The notes beneath the pieces were generated by a model. It searched no databases. It saw only the letters and a program-made list of their open reading frames with translations, and was not told where the DNA came from. From Acidobacteriota bacterium (lineage in GTDB: Bacteria > Acidobacteriota > Vicinamibacteria > Vicinamibacterales > UBA2999), in the NCBI GenBank assembly GCA_016184455.1, contig JACPCS010000104.1, positions 77,608 to 110,919 on the forward strand: 33,312 nt of DNA, read 5' to 3'. The translations under genes were made by a program, and so were the position numbers. Shown piece after piece: positions 1 through 7,458 of the stretch. Every line of letters begins with the position of its first letter. The stretch's first letter is position 1.

Positions 1-265
1 GCGGCAGGATATCCGGCTGGAGGGCGAGCATCTGGCCGAACTTCAGACACGCGCCGCCGAGCTCCTCGAACATCCTGCGGAGCCGCACGGGGCGCGGCTC
101 ACGCGTCAGCCGTGCGACCCCGGGAATGCGGTGAGCCCAGCGCGCGCGCGACAGCGCGTAGCTGGCGACGTCGGCCGTGCCATGGCGCAACAACACGAAC
201 AGCACCTGCACCAGCCGTCGGCCGGTTGCACCGCCACCCGGGCCACGACCCTCGTCAAGCCGCAT
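1..265 (-). CDS. ABC1/AarF/UbiB-family kinase-like protein (N-terminal part, cut by window edge)
   Basis: The minus strand reads open from an ATG at 265 to the window edge (88 codons). It contains ELGGACLKFGQMLALQPDIL near residues 70-88, which matches the conserved KxGQ segment of ABC1/ADCK/UbiB atypical kinases (usual form: GPTFIKLGQMLSTRPDLLP). That alanine-rich/KxGQ extension covers the ATP site in this family. Members support ubiquinone or other isoprenoid-lipid metabolism and are membrane-associated. The start codon overlaps the last 11 bases of the upstream flavoprotein gene (stop at 257-255), so the two are probably translationally coupled. Only the N-terminus is visible, so the catalytic core cannot be checked. 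The family call is firm; the substrate is unknown. Confidence 0.82.
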   Translation of the reverse strand, partial: MRLDEGRGPGGGATGRRLVQVLFVLLRHGTADVASYALSRARWAHRIPGVARLTREPRPVRLRRMFEELGGACLKFGQMLALQPDILP

Positions 266-1853
266 CGTCGGATCCGGCGGCAGTTGTTGCCCACGACCGA
301 GAGCCCGTCTGCGCCGCCACGATGGGTGCATAGGCGCGCACCGGCGGGCCGCCAGGCGCCAGCGTCGGACGGACCGACGCGATGACGTCCGCAGCCACCT
401 GGATCGCCGACATGATGACCGGCGTGATGCCGCCGCCGGGGCGCACCCAGTGGCCCACGAAATGCAGATTGTCGACGGGAGCGGTCGTGTCCGGCCGCGT
501 GTCGCCGAGTTGATCAGGCGACATCTCCCAGCCGAGCATCGCGCCGAAGTGGTTGAGCGTGTAGCGCCAGCAGGTGTGCGCGGTCGCGCTGAGCTTTACG
601 ACAATGCGGCTGGCGATGTCCGGTACCAGCCGCTCCAGATCCGCCATGATACGGGCCTCGACCGCGGCCTTGTGCCCCGCCCAGTCGGAGGTGGAGGCAT
701 AGTCGACGTCGACCAGCTTCTGCACGATGATCACGTCGCAGCCGGGAGGCGCCATGCCGCGCTCGTAGAGCGTGGGCACGAACAGCTTGAACATGAAGCC
801 GTCCCGCGCCACGTCGTCGGCATCCCACGACCGCCAGTAGTAGCCGTGCAGCGCCTCCAGCTCGTCCCTCGTGAATCCGCGCACACCGAGGTACGTGAGA
901 AACGAAGGCATCGTCGGGCGCAGCGAGCGGAGTGTGGTCAGAAACGCCTGGTCGAAATGTTCCGGACCCACGAGCTGCTCGCACGTCTGCCGCAGATCGG
1001 CATTGGAGACCACCACGTCGGCGTGTACCCGCATCCGCCGCCGAGCCCGCGCGGTGCCCGTCTCCACCTCGACGCCGCGGGCGACGTTGCCATCGACCGC
1101 GATGGCCGTTACGCGCCGGCCCAGCAGGATGTCGCCGCCAAGCGCCTCGAACCGAGAGGCGAGCGCGTCGACGAATCGTTGCGATCCCCCTCTCGGGTAG
1201 TAGTTCCCGAGGAAATACGCCAGCCGCAGCATCGAATCGAAGACGAACGAGGTGCGCGACGGAGGCGAGCCCCAATGGGCGCAGTCCGCCATCAGCAGCA
1301 GCTTCAGCCGGCGATCGCAGAAGTGCTCGTGGACGACGTCACGAATCGGACGTTGGCAGAGATCGGCGCAGCGAAGAGGGCCGCCGCGGCGGAAGTAGTG
1401 CAGAATGCCCGCCAGGTACGTCCGTCGAACCAAGGCAAAGAAGGCGTCGATCGCTCCGGCCTCGAGCGGAAAGGCCACGACGAGCCTGCGGCGGTACGTC
1501 TCGAAATCCGCGGGCACGTCGAACGTCCACCCGTCCGGAAGGTGAAACCGGTCGACCGGATCCATCTTGATCCAGTCGACCTCCACACCGAGCTCCGACA
1601 GCAGCCGGCCTGACATCGTCCGCGGATTGCCGAGCAGCGGGTAGAAGTGCGTCGCTGCGTCGAAGGTGAACCCGCCGCGGCGGAACGTGCTGCAGTAGCC
1701 GCCGACCATGTAGTGCTGCTCGACGAGCAGGACGCGCAACCCCGCCCGCGCAAGCAGTGCCGCACAGGTCAGACCGCCGATGCCGGCGCCGATCACGACC
1801 GCGTCGTACCGGCGCGCGGGGTCGCCGCGGATCACTGAAAATGGTCTTGCCAT
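255..1853 (-). CDS. Phytoene desaturase/CrtISO-like FAD-dependent oxidoreductase
   Basis: A 532-residue flavoprotein. Residues 17-27 are a Rossmann dinucleotide-binding motif (DAVVIGAGIGG), followed by VLLVEQ with the ribose-binding Glu and then YMVGGYCSTFRRGGFTFDAATHFY, typical of the CrtI/CrtISO/RetSat branch. The C-terminus has NLHFVGHWVRPGGGITPVIMSA, the second FAD contact. Such enzymes desaturate, isomerise or saturate polyene chains. I chose the ATG at 1853 because the Rossmann fold begins right after it; an upstream extension to 2027 is arginine-rich and not conserved-looking. It lies 170 bases after the SDR-acyltransferase gene and overlaps the kinase gene. A polyene or isoprenoid substrate fits the KS/ACP and HMG-CoA reductase genes in the same run, but that is inference. 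Confidence 0.88.
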   Translation of the reverse strand: MARPFSVIRGDPARRYDAVVIGAGIGGLTCAALLARAGLRVLLVEQHYMVGGYCSTFRRGGFTFDAATHFYPLLGNPRTMSGRLLSELGVEVDWIKMDPVDRFHLPDGWTFDVPADFETYRRRLVVAFPLEAGAIDAFFALVRRTYLAGILHYFRRGGPLRCADLCQRPIRDVVHEHFCDRRLKLLLMADCAHWGSPPSRTSFVFDSMLRLAYFLGNYYPRGGSQRFVDALASRFEALGGDILLGRRVTAIAVDGNVARGVEVETGTARARRRMRVHADVVVSNADLRQTCEQLVGPEHFDQAFLTTLRSLRPTMPSFLTYLGVRGFTRDELEALHGYYWRSWDADDVARDGFMFKLFVPTLYERGMAPPGCDVIIVQKLVDVDYASTSDWAGHKAAVEARIMADLERLVPDIASRIVVKLSATAHTCWRYTLNHFGAMLGWEMSPDQLGDTRPDTTAPVDNLHFVGHWVRPGGGITPVIMSAIQVAADVIASVRPTLAPGGPPVRAYAPIVAAQTGSRSWATTAAGSDDAA

Positions 1854-2023
1854 CGATCGCCACGACGTCCCATTCGAGGCGCGCCGGTGTCCGCACTTCC
1901 TGGCGCCTGGGCATGGGAAGGCCAGCACGGACGTAGACAGGCGAAGAGGCGCGGTTTGCGCGTTGCGCCTCTCGCGCGCCGGGCCACATCCGTTGGCCGG
2001 CCGTGGACGTCGGCCGGTCCGCC

Positions 2024-3733
2024 TCACGCCCGTGAGGAATCGAAGAGCGACCCGAAGAAGATCGACTTCCGCCGGCTGACGAGATCTGCGACGGCCGCTT
2101 CCATGCGGCGCCTCAGCTCCGCACCAATGGCGCTGACGACCGCAGGGTCGTCGGCCGCCTCCGCCGGGTGCTCGCGTTCAACGTGCAGCGGCTCGAGGAA
2201 GAGCGTGTGCCACTTCGAGGGCAGCGGCAGCGGAACCAGCGGGAACGTCGGCGTGATCGGGATGAACGGCCAGCCGGTGTACTGCTTCCACCATCGCCAG
2301 TCGATCCGGCCCAGGATCGGGAAGATCTCCGCGCTTCCGACGGTGACGAAGGGAACGATCGGCACCCGATGGCGCAGCGCGAAGCCGACGCAGTCGCTGC
2401 GCCACGACGGCCCGATGCGGTGCGCGCACCGGTACATCGTGAACGCGCCCCGAATGCCTTCCGGATAGATGCCGAGCAGCTCGCCGCCGGCCAGCACGCG
2501 GTCGCCGTTTTCCTGACACGCGATCACGCCGCCAAACTTCGACATCAGGTTGAAAAGAAACGGAAACCGCAGCCCCACGCCAGGATGGATCAGGAATCGC
2601 GGCACGCGGCCCGTGCCTTCGGTCACCGTCAGGAGCGTCATCACACCGTCGAGCGGCATGAAGCCCCGGTGCATCCCGGCGAGGACGGCGCCGCCCAGGC
2701 GCGGGATGTGCTCGAGGCCCCGGGCCTCGACGCGAAAGTACCGGCGGTGGAGGAACCCCATGAGGCCGCGGCGGCACGCGTCGATGTAGGCGCGATCGAG
2801 CCCGAAGGGGTCGAACGGCATCTCGGTGGCCGCGCGGGGTGGGCGGCCGGTCGCGGCCAGCACAGCCTGGATGCTCGTCTCGCGCGCCACGAAGCCGAGC
2901 TCCCGCGCCGCCTTCTCGGGCGACGCCGTGAGGTGACATCGCAGAAACTGCAGCTGCTGCGGGGATGCCAGCCGCGGTGGTCCTCCGACCAGTGCGCGAT
3001 ACGCCAGCTGCGCACTCCAGGGCAGCGGAACGGCGCGGCACCCCGCGGCCCGCAGGGCCGCGCGAAGGGGAACGGGCGCAGCCGGGACGACGTTGAACAC
3101 GCCCGCGCGGCGGCGCCGAACTGCCGTTTCGACGGCGCGTGCAAGGTCGCGCTGCGAGAGCAGCTGAAGCGTCGGGTCGTGCCCGGCCACCGTGACGGCC
3201 ACCGTCGCCCTGAGCAGCCGGCTGTAGAAGTCGCGACCGCCCGGCACCGGGACCGGCGCGGCCCGCAGAATCGTCAGATGGTCGCCGACGACGATCGACG
3301 CCGCGAGCGCCTCGAGTTCCAGCCATTCGCGGGCGATTGGCGGGCCGCTGCTGCCGGACGGGCGCCGCTCCCTCGCCAGCCCGGCGTGCCGAGGCGTCGC
3401 GCCGTATACGGCTGTACTCGACACCAGCACGACGTGCGCCGTGCCGCCGTCGCGGCACGCCTGCAGGACGGCTCGTGCGTGGACGAGATCGGGACGCAGG
3501 TCAGGGGCGCGCGCAAGGTGCGGAACGTAGACGAGCGTCTCGACAGACGACAGCGCGAACAGCGCCGGCCACGCCTCGGGCGTGGGACAGTCGGTTACGG
3601 TGTCGTACCACTGTACCAGCGTGGGCGCCATCAGATCGGCCGGCAGTAGTCCGGCCGGTGCGATCAGGCCGATTCGCTCCGCCGCAGCCGCCGCGGGGCG
3701 AGGCTCCCTCAGCGCGCCCACGACAGAACTCAT
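2024..3733 (-). CDS. Fusion: degenerate NAD-epimerase/SDR domain + MGAT-like acyltransferase
   Basis: A 569-residue two-domain protein. Residues 20-295 resemble an extended SDR/NAD-dependent epimerase (VVLVSSTAVYG at 101-111, DLARAVETAV near 196). The usual GxxGxxG is replaced by GLIAPAG, and the YxxxK site by a W/E-containing stretch (REWLELEAL), so oxidoreductase activity is doubtful. Residues 330-569 are a lysophospholipid acyltransferase domain of the diacylglycerol-acyltransferase/MGAT-like type: H355-x6-D362 in HRGFMPLDG and YPEGIRG at 423-429. It probably transfers an acyl group from ACP or CoA to an alcohol at the inner membrane. The ATG at 3733 has AGGAG eight bases upstream. Its position after the sigma/zf-HC2 pair and before the flavoprotein suggests it attaches the cluster's acyl product to a lipid or sugar-like acceptor; that is inference. 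Confidence 0.82.
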   Translation of the reverse strand: MSSVVGALREPRPAAAAAERIGLIAPAGLLPADLMAPTLVQWYDTVTDCPTPEAWPALFALSSVETLVYVPHLARAPDLRPDLVHARAVLQACRDGGTAHVVLVSSTAVYGATPRHAGLARERRPSGSSGPPIAREWLELEALAASIVVGDHLTILRAAPVPVPGGRDFYSRLLRATVAVTVAGHDPTLQLLSQRDLARAVETAVRRRRAGVFNVVPAAPVPLRAALRAAGCRAVPLPWSAQLAYRALVGGPPRLASPQQLQFLRCHLTASPEKAARELGFVARETSIQAVLAATGRPPRAATEMPFDPFGLDRAYIDACRRGLMGFLHRRYFRVEARGLEHIPRLGGAVLAGMHRGFMPLDGVMTLLTVTEGTGRVPRFLIHPGVGLRFPFLFNLMSKFGGVIACQENGDRVLAGGELLGIYPEGIRGAFTMYRCAHRIGPSWRSDCVGFALRHRVPIVPFVTVGSAEIFPILGRIDWRWWKQYTGWPFIPITPTFPLVPLPLPSKWHTLFLEPLHVEREHPAEAADDPAVVSAIGAELRRRMEAAVADLVSRRKSIFFGSLFDSSRA

Positions 3734-3807
3734 GACGCACGCTCCTGCGGCATTCGAGCGGGCATCGCTCTCACCAGCCGCTGCATGCTCGTGGGGCGGC
3801 GCGGCCG

Positions 3808-4026
3808 CTAGCTCGCCTCATCGGCCACCGGACCTGAGGCGTGCCAGGCCTTCAGCTTCATGTGCCGCCGCTCGAGGCAGGAGATACACGTCGACACGTG
3901 CGTGGCGATCTCGATGAATCGCGCGTCGTCCTTCCATTCCCGGCGGAGATCCTCCAGATTGGGCCGGTCGATGAAGGTCGCCACCAGGTTCCAGAATCGG
4001 TCATCGCGTGGCGTCTCGTCGTGCAC
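3808..4026 (-). CDS. Small HxxxCxxC (zf-HC2-like) protein, candidate anti-sigma factor
   Basis: A 72-residue protein. It starts at a GTG with GGAGG five bases upstream, 37 bases after the stop of the sigma-factor gene. Residues 43-50 read HVSTCISC, the H-x3-C-x2-C zinc motif of zf-HC2 anti-sigma domains. There is no membrane segment, so it would be a short soluble member. The position immediately downstream of a sigma-70-family gene is the standard place for its anti-sigma factor. The family assignment rests on this motif and context alone, so binding to the sigma factor is inferred. It could instead be a small zinc protein of other function. Confidence 0.6.
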   Translation of the reverse strand: MHDETPRDDRFWNLVATFIDRPNLEDLRREWKDDARFIEIATHVSTCISCLERRHMKLKAWHASGPVADEAS

Positions 4027-4063
4027 CGCGGCCTCCGGCTGTCACCAGACGCCGCACACCACA

Positions 4064-4975
4064 TCACGCGATATGGAGTTTCTGAGGCGACGGCTCGGCG
4101 CCGGGCCTGCCGCGCGGCATCGTGTCGGCGATCAACCGAAGCAGCGACACTGAGCCGGCGCGGTTCTCGCACATGTCGTTGAGGCATTCCGCGATCGCCG
4201 CCTCCGAGATCCCGTAGGTCTCGGCGAGCGTCGTCATGACGTCCTTTCTCAGGCGCGCGTGCACCCGATCGAGGTGCCGGCAGACGGTGGACGGGTGAAT
4301 CGACAGCAGCCGGCCGATTTCCTCGAGCAGCAGCCCGCGCTCGTAGCGCCAGATCAGCATCTGCCGCTCCCGCACCGAGAGCGTGTCGCACGCCTTCCGC
4401 AACGACTCGTCGATCGCGCGCCCGTACCGCTGCGCCCGCATGTCGGCCTCGAGCTCGCGCACGGCCGTGCGGTCCGGCACCTCCGGCATCTCGCCTGGCC
4501 GCTGCACCGTGTTCCACTTGCGCACGCGCTCGTTGGCGACGCGGTGGGTGATGATCACGTGCAGCCAGGTTGCGAGCGAGCTGCGGCCATCGTAGGACGC
4601 GATCCGGCTCTGGCCCGTGCGATCCGGCAGGAACAGGTCGACGAGCAGCCCTTCGCTCACGTCGAGCGCCTGCAGCGCGTTGCGCGCCAGACAGCGCACG
4701 AGCTCCTCGATGTGCCGCTGATACAGCCGTTCGAACCGCCGCCAGGCGCTGTCGAGCCGCTCGGCACAGCACGTGGCCAGGTACAGGTCGCGGTTGTGGA
4801 GCCGCTCGGCGAATGCCGCCGCGGCCGGATCATCCGGGTTCTTGCCGCACCGCCGGAGAATCGTGGCAAGGCGGTGCGTCCAGGCGCCCTTGGTGAGCCC
4901 GAGATCGCCGTGGAAGGCCGTCGCGTCCTGAAGGGAGGCCGCGATGACATCGTCGAGTCGTCGAGTCGTGTTCAT
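4064..4975 (-). CDS. RNA polymerase sigma factor, sigma-70 family (ECF-like)
   Basis: A 303-residue sigma factor. Region 2 is visible as YDGRSSLATWLHVIITHRVANERVRKW (core binding and -10 recognition). Region 4 is LSVRERQMLIWRYERGLLLEEIG followed by a helix-turn-helix, LSIHPSTVCRHLDRVHARL. There is no region 1.1 or 3 of a housekeeping sigma. The protein is longer than a usual ECF factor (about 180-200 residues), with extra N-terminal (about 90) and C-terminal (about 60) stretches. I chose the ATG at 4975 (MNTTRRLDD); a GTG at 4987 is an in-frame alternative. It sits 27 bases after the HMG-CoA reductase gene in the same orientation, so it probably controls this cluster and may autoregulate it through the small HxxxCxxC protein downstream. 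Target promoters are unknown. Confidence 0.87.
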   Translation of the reverse strand: MNTTRRLDDVIAASLQDATAFHGDLGLTKGAWTHRLATILRRCGKNPDDPAAAAFAERLHNRDLYLATCCAERLDSAWRRFERLYQRHIEELVRCLARNALQALDVSEGLLVDLFLPDRTGQSRIASYDGRSSLATWLHVIITHRVANERVRKWNTVQRPGEMPEVPDRTAVRELEADMRAQRYGRAIDESLRKACDTLSVRERQMLIWRYERGLLLEEIGRLLSIHPSTVCRHLDRVHARLRKDVMTTLAETYGISEAAIAECLNDMCENRAGSVSLLRLIADTMPRGRPGAEPSPQKLHIA

Positions 4976-5002
4976 GGCGCCGCACACTCCGAATGCCGCG
5001 CG

Positions 5003-6232
5003 TTAGTCGGCCGGCCTGTTGCGCCCATATTGCTCGTGGGCAGCGACGAATTCGCCGCTCGCGATGGCCGCCGCCATCGAGATCTCGCCTGCCAGCGCCG
5101 TGGCCGCCGCGATTTCCGCGAACCGCGGTGCGTTGCCGCTGCCGGCGCAGCCGAGCAGCGAGAGGCATTCGCGGCTCGTCCCGAGGGCCGTGCCGCCCCC
5201 GACCGTCGCGACCGTCAGCGAAGGTAGCGTCACCGACGCGTAGATGTCCCCCTCGTCGGTCAACTCGAAATTGGTGATGCCTGCGTGCGCGTTGACGACG
5301 TTGGCCACGTCCTGGCCGCACGCGATGAAGAGCGCGGTGAGGCCGTTGGCGAACTGCGCGTTGCAGCCGACGGCGCCCGCGAGGAAGTGGCCGATCGCCG
5401 CGCGATGCCACGTGCGTACGAGCGCTTCGGGCGTGGCGTGCAGGCACGCCCGCGTGAGCGCCGCGGGCAGGCAGGCGCCCGCGATCACCGTCTTCCCCTT
5501 GCCGGCGCCCAGCAGCGCCGCGCTCGCGCGCTTCTCGGAGCTGAAGCCGCTGAAGATGTGATACGACGGCGCGAGGCCACGCTGGACCAGCCACTCGCAG
5601 GCGCGCTCGGTCGCCTTCACGATCATGTTCATCCCCTGCGCGTCGCCGGTGTGGTAGCAGAAGGTCACGATGACCTCGCGGCCGACCTGCCGCGGCTCGA
5701 TCCGCAGGAGCCGGCCGTGCCGCGTCGTCGATTCCGCCGCGACGCACAGCGCGGGCAGATGTCCGTCGATCTCTTCGACGAACCGGGCCGCGTCGGCGAC
5801 CGAGCCGAAGATGAACGCCGGGCAGACGCGGTTCTCATCCACTTCGATCCGGGTCGTGGCGCCCCCGGCCCGTGTGAGCGTGACCATGCCTCGCTCGTAC
5901 GAGCGGACGAGCGCGCCCTCGGTGGTGGCCAGCGGCACGTAGAAGGTGCCGCGCGCGTGCTCTCCGCGAATGAGCAGCGGACCGGCGATGCCGAGCGGCA
6001 TCTGCACCGAGCCGATCGGGTTCTCGACGTTGCCGCGCATCTGCTCCGTCGGAATCGAGCACGCGCCGACGTGGTCGAGACGCACGCCGGTCTTGTGCTC
6101 GACCCAGAGCCGGCGGCGGGCCACCTCCGCCGCGCCGTAGCCCTGGGCCTGGAACCGCGGCACGAGATCGACGGGCGCCATGCGCGGCGTCCAGTCGGAG
6201 GTGCCGGTCGCCCGTGCGCGCACCAGCTTCAC
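5003..6232 (-). CDS. hmgA: Hydroxymethylglutaryl-CoA reductase
   Basis: A 409-residue HMG-CoA reductase; known members make mevalonate from HMG-CoA with NAD(P)H. Visible landmarks: ENPIGSVQMPLGIAGPLL (70-87), TTEGALVRSYERG with catalytic E105, GDAQGMNM (196-203), SSEKR with catalytic K234, GQDVANV with catalytic D308, VATVGGGT (341-348, cofactor), and C-terminal AAHEQYGR with the general-acid H399. All catalytic residues are present. No membrane domain is seen. The start is GTG at 6232, overlapping the preceding gene's TGA as GTGA, with GGAG at proper spacing. No HMG-CoA synthase or other mevalonate gene is in view. Its place between a ketosynthase pair and a sigma factor is unusual: it may supply mevalonate for an isoprenoid part of the product, or act on a pathway thioester. 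Confidence 0.93.
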   Translation of the reverse strand: MKLVRARATGTSDWTPRMAPVDLVPRFQAQGYGAAEVARRRLWVEHKTGVRLDHVGACSIPTEQMRGNVENPIGSVQMPLGIAGPLLIRGEHARGTFYVPLATTEGALVRSYERGMVTLTRAGGATTRIEVDENRVCPAFIFGSVADAARFVEEIDGHLPALCVAAESTTRHGRLLRIEPRQVGREVIVTFCYHTGDAQGMNMIVKATERACEWLVQRGLAPSYHIFSGFSSEKRASAALLGAGKGKTVIAGACLPAALTRACLHATPEALVRTWHRAAIGHFLAGAVGCNAQFANGLTALFIACGQDVANVVNAHAGITNFELTDEGDIYASVTLPSLTVATVGGGTALGTSRECLSLLGCAGSGNAPRFAEIAAATALAGEISMAAAIASGEFVAAHEQYGRNRPAD

Positions 6233-7458
6233 GGCATCTCCGGTGCCCGCCGGAGCACGAGCGCGCAGCAGTTGCCTTCGGGGCTGACGGAGGTCACGAG
6301 CGCCGTCTCGATGTGGATCGGCCTCGTCTCGGCCCGGAGATCGCCGGCGCACGCACAGTCGCCGGCGTCGCACAGGCCACGGATGCCCGGCAGCCGCCCG
6401 TCGCGCATCGCCTCGAGAGCGGCAATCGCCTGGAGGGGACCTGCCGCAGCGAGCATTTCACCGAGCACCGATTTGATCGCGGTGACGGCCGGCGGTACCG
6501 ATCGGCGGCCAAATACAGCCGCCAGCGCCGCCGCCTCTTCCGCGTCGCCGTCGTAGCCCCCGTTGGCCGAGGCGCTCACGATGTCCACGTCCTCTGGCGC
6601 GACGTTGCTGCGGCGCAGGGCCGTCGAGATCACGTCGGCAATCGCACATCGCCCGCTGTAGCCGCGGTCGAGCGCGTCGGGATCGATGGCCGAGGCGTGC
6701 CCGGCGATCGTGGCCCGGACCGCGGCGCCCCTCTGTCTGGCATCGACGTCCCGCTCCAGGACGAGAAACGCCGCCGCTTCGCCAAGCGCGAACCCAGTGC
6801 GGCGCACGTCAAACGGCACCGGCACGTGCCCGGGCCGGCCGTTGGTGCCGCACATCAGTCCGGCGCGGCCGAATCCGAGGTACGACTCGAGGCAGAGCTC
6901 CTCGGCGCCACCGGCCAGCAGCAGCGGCGCGCGATCGGAGGCAATGAGGTCGGCCGCGTACGCGAGCGCCTGAAGCCCCGACGCATGGCCGGCGCTGATC
7001 GTCACATTCGCACCGCGCAGCGACAGGCGAATGGCTGCTTGTCCCGCGGCGGCGTTCAGCACGGTGTTGGCGAAGTCCAGCGGGCTGGCAAACTGCGGGC
7101 CCTCGACGAGCACGCGGCGGTCGAATTCGCCGATCGTGTGCGCGCCCGAGAACATCGTGCCGAGGACGAGACCCATCGCGGACGTCTCGGGGCGTCCCGC
7201 AGCTGCGATCGCGCGTCTGACCGCCACGATCGTGAGCTGCCCGATACGGTCGATACCGGCGGTGGGACGGTCGCTCAGCTCCTGCCGCAGCCCGGCGAGG
7301 TCGACCGCAGCTCCGAGATCGCAGGGCAGCCCGGCGGCGGCAAACGACGCGAGCGGTCGAACGGCACCGACGCCCTCGCAGAGGGCCTCGTGCAGCTCCG
7401 CAGGCGTGTGCGCGACGGGCGTGACGACACCGGCGCCGGTAATCGCGACCGTGCTCAC
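6229..7458 (-). CDS. Ketosynthase-like chain-length-factor homologue, catalytic triad lost
   Basis: A 409-residue thiolase-fold protein of the beta-ketoacyl-ACP synthase II type. By alignment to its neighbour, the nucleophile position is His158 (ISAGHASG instead of a Cys). The first catalytic His is Asn299 (SASANGG instead of SAHGTG) and the second is Glu334 (KSVLGEML instead of KSxxGH). K329 and the fold motifs remain. Loss of the Cys beside an intact ketosynthase gene is the hallmark of the chain-length factor/KS-beta partner of type II polyketide and aryl-polyene-like synthases, which form a heterodimer and shape the acyl cavity. It starts at GTG 7458, overlapping the KS stop as GTGA, which favours stoichiometric co-translation. 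It could also be a decayed priming KS. Heterodimer formation is inferred. Confidence 0.85.
   Translation of the reverse strand: MSTVAITGAGVVTPVAHTPAELHEALCEGVGAVRPLASFAAAGLPCDLGAAVDLAGLRQELSDRPTAGIDRIGQLTIVAVRRAIAAAGRPETSAMGLVLGTMFSGAHTIGEFDRRVLVEGPQFASPLDFANTVLNAAAGQAAIRLSLRGANVTISAGHASGLQALAYAADLIASDRAPLLLAGGAEELCLESYLGFGRAGLMCGTNGRPGHVPVPFDVRRTGFALGEAAAFLVLERDVDARQRGAAVRATIAGHASAIDPDALDRGYSGRCAIADVISTALRRSNVAPEDVDIVSASANGGYDGDAEEAAALAAVFGRRSVPPAVTAIKSVLGEMLAAAGPLQAIAALEAMRDGRLPGIRGLCDAGDCACAGDLRAETRPIHIETALVTSVSPEGNCCALVLRRAPEMP

Noticed and set aside
177..1613. Long plus-strand open frame opposite the flavoprotein gene
   Set aside because: Arg/His-rich composition typical of antisense frames in high-GC DNA; the minus strand has clear FAD motifs.
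2168..3649. 493-codon plus-strand frame opposite the SDR-acyltransferase
   Set aside because: No motif or ribosome site, and the opposite strand carries the H-x6-D and PEG blocks.
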